A DNA stretch of 33,676 nt from Cyclobacteriaceae bacterium (GTDB taxonomy: Bacteria; Bacteroidota; Bacteroidia; Cytophagales; Cyclobacteriaceae), in NCBI GenBank assembly GCA_025055435.1, contig JANWWN010000001.1, forward strand, positions 1-33,676, given 5' to 3'. How positions within the stretch are numbered: the first letter of the stretch is position 1; the number at the start of each line of letters is the position of its first letter. Positions 1 to 8,009 of the stretch are shown in pieces. Position numbers and translations under genes: made by a program. Below the pieces are notes generated by a model. It made no database searches, was not told the DNA's origin, and saw only the letters and a program-made list of their open reading frames with translations.

Positions 1-25
1 GATACTTTTAGCAAAAATTTAAATC

Positions 26-838
26 ATGGGACATAACCTGTTACAAGGAAAACGCGGTATCATTTTCGGGGCTCTGGACGAAAACTCGATTGCCTGGAAA
101 ACGGCTTTGGCTGTGCATGATGAAGGCGGGAAGTTTACCTTAACCAATGCACCTATAGCCCTTCGAATGGGTAAAATCAATGAACTGGCCAAAATGTGCG
201 GTGCTGAAGTTATACCGGCCGATGCTACTTCGGAGGCCGACCTGCAGAACCTGTTCAGCCGAAGCATGGAAATACTGGGGGGCAAAATTGATTTTGTGCT
301 GCACTCCATCGGTATGAGTCCCAATGTGCGGAAGGACCGCCCTTACGGTGATTTGAACTACGAATGGTTTATGAAAACGCTGGATATCTCCGGTGTTTCT
401 TTTCATAAAGTAATGCAAACGGCCGAAAAGCTGGATGCGATGAACGAATGGGGCTCAATTGTAGCGTTGTCGTACATTGCTGCCCAACGTACATTTCCTG
501 ATTATTCCGATATGGCGCAGGCCAAAGCCGTGCTCGAATCCATCGCCCGAAGCTACGGCTATCGCTTCGGCAAGCTGAAGAAGGTCAGGGTTAATACCAT
601 ATCGCAATCTCCCACTAAAACCACCGCAGGTACAGGCATTTCCGGTTTCGATGTATTCTTTGATTACGCCCAGATGATGTCGCCTTTGGGTAACGCAAGC
701 GCTGAAGACTGTGCACGGTATATCGTCATCATGTTTTCCGACTACACGCGCATGGTTACCATGCAAAACCTGATGCACGATGGCGGATTTTCAACAACCG
801 GTATCACCGAAGAACTTATCGAAAAACTTAAGCAGTAA
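26..838 (+). CDS. fabI: Enoyl-[acyl-carrier-protein] reductase (NADH), FabI type
   Basis: Cytosolic enzyme that reduces trans-2-enoyl-ACP in the last step of each round of type II fatty acid elongation. The 270-residue length fits FabI. It is an atypical short-chain dehydrogenase: the nucleotide-binding start reads GIIFGALDENSIAW (about residues 11-24), and the catalytic pattern SY-x9-Y-x6-K is visible as Y150, Y160 and K167, the spacing expected for FabI rather than the FabG-like SDRs. The C-terminal GGFSTTGI matches the family. ATG at 26 is the only sensible start and the protein begins in the usual place. Only 25 bases precede it, so its promoter cannot be judged. ispE follows 15 bases after the stop on the same strand and may be co-transcribed. 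Very sure of family. Confidence 0.95.
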   Translation: MGHNLLQGKRGIIFGALDENSIAWKTALAVHDEGGKFTLTNAPIALRMGKINELAKMCGAEVIPADATSEADLQNLFSRSMEILGGKIDFVLHSIGMSPNVRKDRPYGDLNYEWFMKTLDISGVSFHKVMQTAEKLDAMNEWGSIVALSYIAAQRTFPDYSDMAQAKAVLESIARSYGYRFGKLKKVRVNTISQSPTKTTAGTGISGFDVFFDYAQMMSPLGNASAEDCARYIVIMFSDYTRMVTMQNLMHDGGFSTTGITEELIEKLKQ

Positions 839-853
839 AGCTCAGGCGGTGGA

Positions 854-1660
854 ATGATAGGTTTTCCCCCATGTAAAATCAATTTGGGGTTACGTGTTGT
901 GCGTAAGCGCGATGACGGTTATCATGATATCGAAACCTGTTTCTATCCGTTGCCTTTTACCGATGTCTTGGAAGTTGTTCCGGCAGATGTGTTTCGGTTT
1001 CATCAATCCGGCTTATCCCTTCCGGGATCTGCCGATGATAATCTATGTGTAAAGGCCTACCGGTTGCTTAAGCAACGGTACCACCTTCCGCATGTTGCGA
1101 TTTATTTGCACAAGCTTGTGCCTCCGGGAGCCGGGTTAGGCGGTGGTTCCTCCGATGCGGCCTGGATGCTTCGGCTACTTCACCGCATGTTTGATTTACC
1201 GGCTGACTACCGCGAATTGGTTTCCCTTGCCGGACAACTGGGCAGTGACTGTACTTTTTTCATGCACGACCGTGCCATGCTTGGCTTCGGCCGCGGTGAG
1301 ATACTGGAACCGGCTGAAGTATCGCTAAAGGGATACTATCTTATCCTGGCTAAACCCAATGTACATGTCTCCACCGCTGAAGCATACGGCATGATTTCAC
1401 CCGGCCCACCCGCTGTGCCGCTTCGGCAGATTTTACAAAATAAACCCGAAACGTGGCGATCAGTGCTGGTCAATGATTTTGAAAATCCGGTAATACGCAG
1501 GTACCCTGTTATATCTCAATTGAAAGGCGCCCTTTACCGGCATGGTGCCCTGTATGCATCCATGACCGGTTCCGGCTCGGCAGTTTACGGAATTTTCAGG
1601 ACCAGGCCGGATACAGATAACGACCTGGGTAATTATGTAATCTGGGAAGGGGAGTTGTGA
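854..1660 (+). CDS. ispE: 4-diphosphocytidyl-2-C-methyl-D-erythritol kinase
   Basis: GHMP-family kinase that phosphorylates CDP-methylerythritol in the non-mevalonate (MEP) isoprenoid pathway, in the cytosol. The substrate motif KINLGLRVVRKRDDGYH lies at residues 8-24 and the ATP-binding loop PPGAGLGGGSSDAA at 90-103. The C-terminal GHMP motif MTGSGSAVYGIF is present. The 268 residues are the normal IspE length or slightly short. The start ATG lies 15 bases after fabI, suggesting one transcript. The last 28 bases overlap the 3' end of the convergent EamA gene, so the two messages are antisense at their ends. Identification is firm. Confidence 0.95.
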   Translation: MIGFPPCKINLGLRVVRKRDDGYHDIETCFYPLPFTDVLEVVPADVFRFHQSGLSLPGSADDNLCVKAYRLLKQRYHLPHVAIYLHKLVPPGAGLGGGSSDAAWMLRLLHRMFDLPADYRELVSLAGQLGSDCTFFMHDRAMLGFGRGEILEPAEVSLKGYYLILAKPNVHVSTAEAYGMISPGPPAVPLRQILQNKPETWRSVLVNDFENPVIRRYPVISQLKGALYRHGALYASMTGSGSAVYGIFRTRPDTDNDLGNYVIWEGEL

Positions 1661-2553
1661 AACTGTCTTGATTCAATAAACCTGGCCCGCAGTCGCGGAT
1701 AAATAAGCACAGCCGATACGATGATAATGGTACCTAAGTAAAAATTCCAACCCATCTTTTCCTTTTCACCAAACACTATCAAGGCGAGCAGAATGCCATA
1801 TACCGGTTCAAGGTTGAGCGTAAGCTGAATGAAGAAAACCGATAATTTTTTCATGAGATGAATAGCTACCGAATAGGCATAGAGGGAACAACCCCAGGCC
1901 AGAAAAGCCAGATACAGCCAGTCGGTTGCGGAGGGGAGCAGGTTCAGGGTATTACCATCGGCCCACAGGTGTTTGTAAATCGGGAGAAAGAGAGCGGTAG
2001 TAAGCCAGGCGCCCCACATTTCGTACAGCGTAATGCGTTCGGGCGTAATGCGCCTCACCATGCGCGCATTAAGCACCGAGAACAAAGCTGCTGTAAAACC
2101 GCTGGCTATGCCCAGCGCTAACCCCAGCGGATACTGAAAATCAAATGAGAAAATAATGTACAGCCCCGCCATTACGATAAGACCCAACAATAGTTCAATC
2201 CACTTTATCCGCTGACGGTTGGACAGTGGTTCGAGCAGGGCTGCCCACAAGGAGTTGGTGGCAAAGCCCACCAGACTTACCGATGCATTCGATACCCGTG
2301 CCGATGCAAAAAAAGTTAACCAGTGTGCACTCACAATGATGCCGATGGCCAGTAGCGAAAAAAAATCAGAAGGCGAAACCGCCATGGATTCTTTGCGCCA
2401 TTTCAGATAAATCATCATGCCCAATGCGGCCAGCAGGGTACGGTAAAACACCATTTCCACAGCCGGAATGGAGATGAGCAGGCCCACCACAGCCGTGAAC
2501 CCCCAAAGCAGTACGATGAAATGCAGTTTAAAATAATCAGTTAATGTGGCCAT
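1633..2553 (-). CDS. EamA-family (DMT superfamily) transporter
   Basis: Inner-membrane protein of 306 residues with about ten hydrophobic helices arranged as two EamA repeats (roughly 7-135 and 150-290). The first repeat starts with FIVLLWGFTAVVGLL and the second contains GIASGFTAALFSVLNARMVRR, both typical of drug/metabolite exporters of the EamA group. The substrate cannot be read from the sequence; family members export amino acids, nucleosides or other metabolites. It is the last gene of a minus-strand run after tgt and the LptF/G permease, only 3 bases after the permease stop, so it is probably co-transcribed. Its 3' end overlaps ispE by 28 bases. Confidence 0.85.
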   Translation of the reverse strand: MATLTDYFKLHFIVLLWGFTAVVGLLISIPAVEMVFYRTLLAALGMMIYLKWRKESMAVSPSDFFSLLAIGIIVSAHWLTFFASARVSNASVSLVGFATNSLWAALLEPLSNRQRIKWIELLLGLIVMAGLYIIFSFDFQYPLGLALGIASGFTAALFSVLNARMVRRITPERITLYEMWGAWLTTALFLPIYKHLWADGNTLNLLPSATDWLYLAFLAWGCSLYAYSVAIHLMKKLSVFFIQLTLNLEPVYGILLALIVFGEKEKMGWNFYLGTIIIVSAVLIYPRLRARFIESRQFHNSPSQIT

Positions 2554-2556
2554 GCT

Positions 2557-3657
2557 TTAACGTGGAACGTAACGGTAAAGAAACAGTGCGATGGAGCCGA
2601 AAATGAGAGCGGGTATCCACACTGAAATGAAAGGAGGAAGCGAGCCTGCTTCGGCAAAAGTGCGGAACAGAATAAAAAAGAGAATAAATATGAACGAAAG
2701 CACGAAGCCCAGGGCAATCTGAAAGCCCGTACCACCGCGGCTCTTTTTAGCCGACACAATCACACCCATAAAAGTGAGTATAAAGATGGTGAAGGGCGAT
2801 GCATAGCGCGTGTACTTTTCAACTTCATAGACTTCTATTCCTGCCGAGCCTCTTGCGCGCAGTGTTTTGATGTATTCGTTCAGCTCGGTAAGGGTCAGTC
2901 CATCGTACTTGCGGTAATCGTTTTCAAATTCTTTCGGATGGATAGCCAGCGCAGTATCCAGCTCCATACCCGATTCCACAAGGCCCGCAACATGGTCCTG
3001 ACCGGTTTGGGCGAAAATCGCGTCCACCTTAATTCGTTTCCAGTCCTGCAGCACCCACGTGTTTTTGGTGGTATCCCACTGAATGCGGTTGGCCATGAGC
3101 TTTTCAACCAACTTGTTGTTATCAAATCGCTCCAGCACAAGTTGAAAGCCCCGCTTACTCAGCGTGTTGTACGATTGCATGTAGAAATACACCTGCTTGT
3201 CAAGCTGTAAATGAATATTCCGAAGGCTGCTGGATATGTTTTTCTTCAGATATTGAACTTCGAAAGCCAGTCTCGTTTTGTTGGAGTTGGGTATTACCCA
3301 TCCGTTTAACCAAAAACTGGCTGCAGCAATAAAAAAGGCTCCTGTAAAATAAGGTACGAGTAACCGCCTGAAGCTCACCCCACTGCTTAGGGCGGCAATT
3401 ATTTCGGTTCGCACCGCCAGTCGTGAAGTAACAAATACCACGGCTATAAATGCCGTAAGGGGTGTAACCAGCCCGGCAATCCATGGAATAAAATCACCGT
3501 AGTAACTTAATATCTGGGCGGTTGTAAGATTAGCCTGAGCGTACTTATCTGTCTTTTCCGTGTAGTCAATTACCGTTACAATAGCCAGCAACAAGGCGAT
3601 GGCAAATAAAAAAGTAACGATGAACTGCTTTAATATGTAACGGTCAAGTATCTTCAT
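2557..3657 (-). CDS. LptF/LptG family permease (YjgP/YjgQ)
   Basis: Inner-membrane permease subunit of the lipopolysaccharide exporter that extracts LPS from the inner membrane with the LptB ATPase and passes it to the periplasmic bridge. The 366 residues show the family layout: N-terminal MKILDRYILKQFI, three helices (about 10-32, 45-75, 100-122), a periplasmic jellyroll-like domain (about 125-265) and three C-terminal helices. LptF and LptG are paralogues and this sequence alone does not say which one it is. Its ATG overlaps the tgt stop by one base (TAATG), so translation is probably coupled. EamA follows 3 bases downstream. Confidence 0.9.
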   Translation of the reverse strand: MKILDRYILKQFIVTFLFAIALLLAIVTVIDYTEKTDKYAQANLTTAQILSYYGDFIPWIAGLVTPLTAFIAVVFVTSRLAVRTEIIAALSSGVSFRRLLVPYFTGAFFIAAASFWLNGWVIPNSNKTRLAFEVQYLKKNISSSLRNIHLQLDKQVYFYMQSYNTLSKRGFQLVLERFDNNKLVEKLMANRIQWDTTKNTWVLQDWKRIKVDAIFAQTGQDHVAGLVESGMELDTALAIHPKEFENDYRKYDGLTLTELNEYIKTLRARGSAGIEVYEVEKYTRYASPFTIFILTFMGVIVSAKKSRGGTGFQIALGFVLSFIFILFFILFRTFAEAGSLPPFISVWIPALIFGSIALFLYRYVPR

Positions 3658-4787
3658 TACAGGCGTTGCGCTATTTTTTTAACCATCCGGTTTTTCCATT
3701 CCAAAAAAGTGCCGGCCAGTATCTGGCGGCGGGCTTCTTTTACCAGCCAAAGGTAAAAGGTAAGGTTATGAACCGAAGCAATTTGCGCGCCCAATATTTC
3801 TTTGCTGATTACCAGGTGGCGCAGATAAGCTTTACTGTAATACGTGCTGACATAACCCCCCAGAGCAGCATCAATCGGTGTAAAATCATCTTTCCATTTT
3901 TCATTGCGGATGTTGATGATGCCTTCGGTGGTAAACAACATGCCGTTCCGGGCGTTTCGGGTGGGCATCACACAATCAAACATATCCACCCCCAGCGCAA
4001 TGCTTTCCAGGATGTTTTCGGGTGTGCCCACGCCCATCAGGTAGCGCGGTTTATCAGCCGGAAGGATGCAGCATACGGCTTCGGTCATGGCATACATTTC
4101 CTCGTGCGGCTCGCCTACCGATAGTCCGCCTATGGCGTTGCCGGGCATATTTTGTGCAGCAGCAAATTCGGCCGATGCTTTGCGCAGGTCGGCATAGGTA
4201 CTGCCCTGAACAATGGGAAACAACGCCTGTTCGTGCCCGTAAAGCGGTTCGGTTTCGTTCATGCGATGTATGCAACGCTTCAGCCAGGCGTGTGTAAGTT
4301 CCATGGATTGACGGGCATAGGAATAATCACAGGGATAGGGTGTGCATTCATCAAATGCCATGATGATGTCCGCACCAATCTGGCGCTGAATATCGGTTAC
4401 TGATTCCGGAGTGAAGAAATGTTTTGAGCCGTCAATGTGTGATTTGAACGATACACCTTCGGAATTGATTTTCCGCATGTCGCTCAGGGAATAAACCTGA
4501 TAACCGCCACTGTCGGTAAGTATGGGTTTATTCCAGTTCATAAAGCGGTGCAATCCGCCAGCCTGTTGCAACAACGTTGTGCCCGGACGGAGATAAAGAT
4601 GATATGTGTTACCAAGTATGATTTCCGCTCCGATATCCTGAAGCAGTTCGCGCTGATGCACCGCTTTAACCGAACCGGCTGTTCCTACCGGCATGAAGAT
4701 GGGCGTGTGGATGTCGCCATGCGAAGTATGCAATACGCCGGCCCGCGCTGCCGACTGGCTATCGGTTTTAAGCAGAGAAAACTTCAT
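3657..4787 (-). CDS. tgt: tRNA-guanine transglycosylase (queuine tRNA-ribosyltransferase)
   Basis: Exchanges guanine-34 for the queuosine precursor preQ1 in tRNAs with GUN anticodons. The 376 residues match bacterial Tgt. The general-base region TDSGGYQVYS holds D92, and the nucleophile segment FDCVMPTRNARNG holds D271. The zinc site is odd. Where E. coli Tgt has three Cys (302, 304, 307) this protein has L309, G311 and S314, while the fourth ligand His is kept (H340 in SVHNLTFYLWL). I recall the same loss in other Bacteroidota Tgt proteins, so it is probably lineage-typical rather than a dead enzyme. First gene of a run with lptF/G and eamA; a possible promoter sits just before the ATG. Confidence 0.95.
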   Translation of the reverse strand: MKFSLLKTDSQSAARAGVLHTSHGDIHTPIFMPVGTAGSVKAVHQRELLQDIGAEIILGNTYHLYLRPGTTLLQQAGGLHRFMNWNKPILTDSGGYQVYSLSDMRKINSEGVSFKSHIDGSKHFFTPESVTDIQRQIGADIIMAFDECTPYPCDYSYARQSMELTHAWLKRCIHRMNETEPLYGHEQALFPIVQGSTYADLRKASAEFAAAQNMPGNAIGGLSVGEPHEEMYAMTEAVCCILPADKPRYLMGVGTPENILESIALGVDMFDCVMPTRNARNGMLFTTEGIINIRNEKWKDDFTPIDAALGGYVSTYYSKAYLRHLVISKEILGAQIASVHNLTFYLWLVKEARRQILAGTFLEWKNRMVKKIAQRL

Positions 4788-4794
4788 GATGTGC

Positions 4795-4802
4795 CAAAAA
4801 TA
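4795..4802 (-). promoter_or_regulatory. Possible Bacteroidota -7 element for tgt
   Basis: On the minus strand this reads TATTTTTG, an exact match to the TAnnTTTG -7 consensus known for Bacteroidota sigma-A promoters. It ends 8 bases before the tgt ATG, so transcription would start at or within a few bases of the start codon, giving an almost leaderless message. No convincing -33 TTTG is seen, so this is tentative. Confidence 0.3.
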
Positions 4803-4832
4803 CCTGATTTACCGCGTGTGTTTTAAAAATTA

Positions 4833-5990
4833 ATGTCCACTAAAAACGCCGGCGTATATTTGACGCCAAACGCAGTAAATGTGAATGTACTCTTTGCACT
4901 CGTTGTACTTGCTGCCATTGTGCAGTTTATTTTCATTTTCTTTCTGGCCCGCGGATTGAGCAGGGCTGTACGCCGTCAGCCCGAAATACCGGTCGACCCG
5001 CCACCCGTATCGGTGCTGATTTGCGCCCGTAATGAAGAACACAATCTGCGCAACCTTCTGCCCCTGATTCTTTCCCAACACTATCCGCACTTTGAAGTGG
5101 TAGTGGTTGATGACCGCTCGGATGACGGCACGTACGACTACCTGCTGGAGTTATCCGGTCGGGATAGGCGGGTACGCATGGTGCGCATCAACACCGTACC
5201 CGAACATGTAAACCCGAAAAAATATGCGCTTACGTTGGGCATAAAAGCTGCTTCGCACGACTGGCTGCTGCTAACCGATGCCGACTGCCGGCCCGCATCC
5301 GATAAATGGATTGCTTCCATGAGCCGGTACATGACGGACAACACTCAGTTTGTGCTGGGTTGCTCTCCCTACTATGCCAAACCCGGACTGCTCAACCGGT
5401 TTATCCGGTTTGAAACGTTGTACACGGCCGTTCAATACATTGGTTTTGCCGGTAACAATATGCCTTACATGGGCGTGGGTCGCAATCTGGCTTACCGTAA
5501 ATCGTTTTTTCTGAACAACAAAGGTTTTAACGGATTACTGAAACTTACCGGTGGCGATGACGACTTATGGGTAAACCGTCATGCGCGGTGGCACAACACC
5601 CGCGTATGCACCGCTGAGGCATGTCGGGTGTTATCGGAACCGAAAATAACATGGCACGATTTTTTGCAACAAAAAAAACGTCATCTCATGGCAGGAAAAT
5701 TTTACCGGAGGCGCGATAAAATTATGCTGGGCACGTTGTCGGTGTCACACCTGGCCATATGGACCGGAGGTTTTGCCCTCATGCTCAGCGGTTTCCAGAG
5801 CGTATGGGTTGCCGCACTGCTGGCCCTGCGCACCGGCGGATTTACCTGGCTGATGGCCCGCGCTGCGCGCAAACTCGGCTTTACCTACGAAAGCCTTTTC
5901 ACTCCGTTGTTAGACTTTCTATACCTGTTTTACTATCTTACCCTTGCGCCACGGGCCCTGGTAGCTAAACGCGTAAAATGGAAGAACTGA
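4833..5990 (+). CDS. Membrane-anchored family 2 glycosyltransferase
   Basis: Probable inner-membrane GT-A glycosyltransferase of 385 residues. A hydrophobic helix (about 17-40) precedes the catalytic domain, which opens with VSVLICARNEEHNLRNLL. Visible motifs are VVVDDRSDDGT (nucleotide binding), TDADC (the DxD metal site), GGDDDLW (catalytic base region) and QQKKRH in the place of the QxxRW acceptor motif. Two or three C-terminal helices follow (about 300-370). This is the architecture of processive poly-GlcNAc or cellulose-synthase-like and sterol-glycoside GT2 enzymes, but donor and acceptor are not readable. Its last 13 bases overlap the sigma factor start. First gene of a packed run with the sigma factor and rsmG. 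Confidence 0.85.
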   Translation: MSTKNAGVYLTPNAVNVNVLFALVVLAAIVQFIFIFFLARGLSRAVRRQPEIPVDPPPVSVLICARNEEHNLRNLLPLILSQHYPHFEVVVVDDRSDDGTYDYLLELSGRDRRVRMVRINTVPEHVNPKKYALTLGIKAASHDWLLLTDADCRPASDKWIASMSRYMTDNTQFVLGCSPYYAKPGLLNRFIRFETLYTAVQYIGFAGNNMPYMGVGRNLAYRKSFFLNNKGFNGLLKLTGGDDDLWVNRHARWHNTRVCTAEACRVLSEPKITWHDFLQQKKRHLMAGKFYRRRDKIMLGTLSVSHLAIWTGGFALMLSGFQSVWVAALLALRTGGFTWLMARAARKLGFTYESLFTPLLDFLYLFYYLTLAPRALVAKRVKWKN

Positions 5991-6601
5991 ACCAATTTGA
6001 GGAAGGAAGATTTTCGTCAAAAGCGCTGGAAGATTTCCGCCTGATTGATCAGGCCGTTCAGCAAAATGACGAACAGGCCTATGCCCGGCTGATGCAGCGC
6101 TATAAGCGACCTGTTTATCACATGATTCTGAAAATGGTGCGCAATGTGGATGATGCCGAGGACCTGACCATCGAATCGTTTGCCAAAGCATTTAAAAGTC
6201 TGCATAAGTTTAAGAAAGACTTCACCTTCTCCACCTGGCTCTTCCGCATTGCCACCAACAATACCATTGATTTTATCCGCAGAAAAAAGCTCAACACACT
6301 CAGCATCAGTAACGCCTACACCGACAGCGAGGGCGATGCCGTATCCATTGAAGTGGAAGATGAGAACCTCAACCCGCAGGAGCGTGCCATTAAGATGCAA
6401 AAGGAGGAGCTGATGCAGATTTTTGTTGATAAACTTCCGCCCAAATATCAGAAACTCGTGCGGCTGCGCTACTTTGATGAGCTTTCGTATGAAGAGATTG
6501 CGCAGGAACTGGAAGCGCCGCTGGGCACCGTCAAGGCACAGTTGCACCGCGCCCGCGAGCTGCTGTATGAAATGATGAAAAGCAAACGCGACCACATCTG
6601 A
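5978..6601 (+). CDS. RNA polymerase sigma factor, sigma-70 family (ECF-like)
   Basis: 207-residue sigma factor with only regions 2 and 4. Region 2 spans about 35-104 (YARLMQRYKRPVYHMILKMV, then DAEDLTIESFAKAFKSL and FSTWLFRIATNNTIDFIRRKK). Region 4 spans about 145-198 with LPPKYQKLVRLRYFDELSYE and the helix-turn-helix IAQELEAPLGTVKAQLHRAR. The acidic linker (about 115-140) is longer than in minimal ECF factors. No anti-sigma gene lies beside it: the upstream neighbour is a glycosyltransferase (13-base overlap) and the downstream neighbour is rsmG (stop and start share one base, TGATG). This suggests coupling to growth-related genes rather than a classic anti-sigma switch. Which promoters it reads is unknown. 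Confidence 0.93.
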   Translation: MEELNQFEEGRFSSKALEDFRLIDQAVQQNDEQAYARLMQRYKRPVYHMILKMVRNVDDAEDLTIESFAKAFKSLHKFKKDFTFSTWLFRIATNNTIDFIRRKKLNTLSISNAYTDSEGDAVSIEVEDENLNPQERAIKMQKEELMQIFVDKLPPKYQKLVRLRYFDELSYEEIAQELEAPLGTVKAQLHRARELLYEMMKSKRDHI

Positions 6602-7272
6602 TGAATGACCAACAACCCACTGCTAACATCGTATTCACCTATTTTCCCGGACTTACCAGTAAACAAAAAGCACAGTTTGAGCAGCTCATGCCTCTGTATG
6701 CGGAGTGGAATGAAAAAATCAACGTGATATCGCGAAAAGATATTGCCAACCTGTACGTACACCACGTGTTGCATTCGCTGGGTATAGCCAAGGTTGTAAC
6801 ATTTAAGAAAGGTGCTGCGGTGCTGGACGTGGGTACGGGTGGAGGGTTTCCGGGAATACCGCTTGCGATTTTGTTTCCGGATGTTCGCTTTCACCTGGTG
6901 GACTCCATCGGAAAAAAGATTACCGTGGTAAAGGCAGTGGCTAAAGCACTGGGACTGGAAAATGTAACGGCACAACACATCCGTGCCGAAGAACTGAAAG
7001 GCAGCTATGATTTTGCGGTAACGCGTGCCGTAGCTCCACTGGCTACGGTGTACAGGTGGGTTCACCGCAGGATAAAAGCCGATGCACAACATACCTTACC
7101 CAACGGTTTGCTGTTCCTGAAAGGAGGCGACTTAACGGAAGAAATCAACGAGCTGAAGCGGCCCTGCACGATTTTTAACCTGTACGAATACTTTCCGCTT
7201 CCTTTTTTTGAAACTAAGAAGGTGGCGTATGTGGGGGTATGGAGCGGTAGGAAGTTGGACCTGGATACTTAG
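6601..7272 (+). CDS. rsmG: 16S rRNA (guanine(527)-N(7))-methyltransferase
   Basis: S-adenosylmethionine-dependent methyltransferase that makes m7G527 in 16S rRNA. 223 residues, the usual size. The N-terminal part (LMPLYAEWNEKINVISRKD, about 29-47) is the RsmG signature, followed by the SAM loop VLDVGTGGGFPGIPLA (about 74-89) and the LVDSIGKKITVV strand (about 99-110). The start ATG overlaps the sigma factor stop by one base. The stop is followed after only 7 bases by a lone IS end, so this gene marks the border of an accessory patch. Confidence 0.95.
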   Translation: MNDQQPTANIVFTYFPGLTSKQKAQFEQLMPLYAEWNEKINVISRKDIANLYVHHVLHSLGIAKVVTFKKGAAVLDVGTGGGFPGIPLAILFPDVRFHLVDSIGKKITVVKAVAKALGLENVTAQHIRAEELKGSYDFAVTRAVAPLATVYRWVHRRIKADAQHTLPNGLLFLKGGDLTEEINELKRPCTIFNLYEYFPLPFFETKKVAYVGVWSGRKLDLDT

Positions 7273-7279
7273 GATATAA

Positions 7280-7302
7280 GTCCCAAAAATGGGAAGCCTA
7301 CA
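7280..7302 (+). repeat. Solo insertion-sequence end (direct repeat of the IS end at 7987-8009)
   Basis: A 23-base stretch that matches 7987-8009 at 22 of 23 positions (GTCC then C or T, then AAAAATGGGAAGCCTACA). The second copy is the right end of the IS3-family remnant, so this one is probably the leftover right end of another copy of the same element, in the same orientation. No transposase remains beside it. It starts 7 bases after the rsmG stop. Confidence 0.6.
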
Positions 7303-7344
7303 GTCGGGTATTCCTTATGGAATTACTTATTTTATTCAATATGG

Positions 7345-7548
7345 CTATTCTGATTTGCCTTGAAATTTGTTAAGGAAAACCCGTAGGATTAAAATCCAAA
7401 TAAGTCCAGACAAAATGCTGAGATAAAACCCCAGTTTCATTGGATTAAATGATCCAAAAGGTGCAAGCCACATCATTATTAGAGTAAACACTATTGATCC
7501 AATCATCAGTCTACTCTTTCTGGTTTTTGGAAATATTACCTGAAACAT
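7345..7548 (-). CDS. Small hypothetical membrane protein
   Basis: 67 residues, not recognised. After a basic start (MFQVIFPKTRKSRL) come two predicted membrane helices (about 15-33 and 38-58) and a charged tail NKFQGKSE, so an N-in, C-in hairpin in the inner membrane is likely. The composition is AT-rich compared with the housekeeping genes around it. The start codon lies inside the end of a short open tail (7536-7597) that reads into the IS remnant, so it could have been translationally coupled to a gene now destroyed. It may be a real accessory gene, or an immunity-type partner of the lost gene; the evidence is only length, helices and position. Confidence 0.45.
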   Translation of the reverse strand: MFQVIFPKTRKSRLMIGSIVFTLIMMWLAPFGSFNPMKLGFYLSILSGLIWILILRVFLNKFQGKSE

Positions 7549-7597
7549 GATCCAAGAAGTTCAGAAGCTACCCCAGAAACGGAGCCACTCATAAATC
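7536..7597 (-). pseudogene. Possible 3' tail of a disrupted gene
   Basis: From the IS border (7597) the minus strand stays open for about 20 codons and ends FMSGSVSGVASELLGSCFR then TAA. The Gly/Ser/Ala-rich FxSGxVSGxASxLLG style recalls segments of RHS or other polymorphic-toxin proteins, but the stretch is far too short to assign. It overlaps the start of the 67-residue membrane ORF. The matching 5' part may be the signal-peptide fragment at 8010-8093 on the other side of the IS remnant, though that pairing is only inferred from position and strand. Confidence 0.25.
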
Positions 7598-8009
7598 TGT
7601 AAGCTCCCCCGAAAATAATACAGAATTAAATTAGGCAAAAGGTCTAACTTTAAACTGTTAACTATGAAGCGAACCCGATTTACTGAAGCCCAGATTATCA
7701 ACATACTCAGGGAGTTTGATGCGGGCAAAAGCATTCAGGATATCACCTGGGAGCAGGGGTGTCCAAAGCCGCCATTTACAAATGGAAGGCCAGGTATAGG
7801 GCATGGAGCTGAGCGAGCTGAAGCGCGTCAAGGAACTGCAGGAAGAAAACCGGAAGCTCAGGCAAATGTATGCCGAATTAGATCTGCACAACAAGATGCT
7901 TCGAGATGTTTTGCAAAAAGTTCCGGCATCGTACAGGCCCTACCGGTTACGGTAATCACAATGAATAAATTTTCTAATTTAGAGTTGTCCTAAAAATGGG
8001 AAGCCTACA
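7598..8009 (+). mobile_element. Degenerate IS3-family insertion sequence, internally deleted
   Basis: The left end TGTAAGCTCCCC (7598-7609) and the right end GGGAAGCCTACA (7998-8009) form terminal inverted repeats matching at 10 of 12 positions and have the TG...CA tips of IS3-family elements. Inside is a broken orfA (7664-7955). The whole catalytic orfB is missing: about 400 bases remain of an element usually 1.2-1.5 kb long. No perfect target duplication is seen; the flanks read AAATC on the left and CATCA on the right. It cannot move by itself but could be mobilised by a related transposase. Confidence 0.75.
7664..7955 (+). pseudogene. IS3-family transposase OrfA, frameshifted
   Basis: The first 31 codons read MKRTRFTEAQIINILREFDA and onward, the well-known HTH_Tnp_1 start of IS3-family OrfA. 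A one-base insertion in the G run 7756-7759 shifts the frame; the second frame gives VSKAAIYKWKARY. A further shift near 7794-7802 leads to the third frame, which gives MELSELKRVKELQEENRKLR and ends LDLHNKMLRDVLQK, the leucine-zipper part of OrfA. A stop follows at 7953-7955. The three pieces together rebuild a nearly complete OrfA of about 95 residues. No OrfB follows, so this is a dead gene. Confidence 0.85.

Noticed and set aside
140-418. Long open frames on the strand opposite fabI (also 455-778 and many others)
   Set aside because: They lie wholly inside well identified genes, lack recognisable protein features and mirror the codon pattern of the true gene.
6017-6595. 192-codon open frame opposite the sigma factor
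   Set aside because: Antisense shadow of a clear sigma factor; no motif, no start signal, composition follows the opposite frame.
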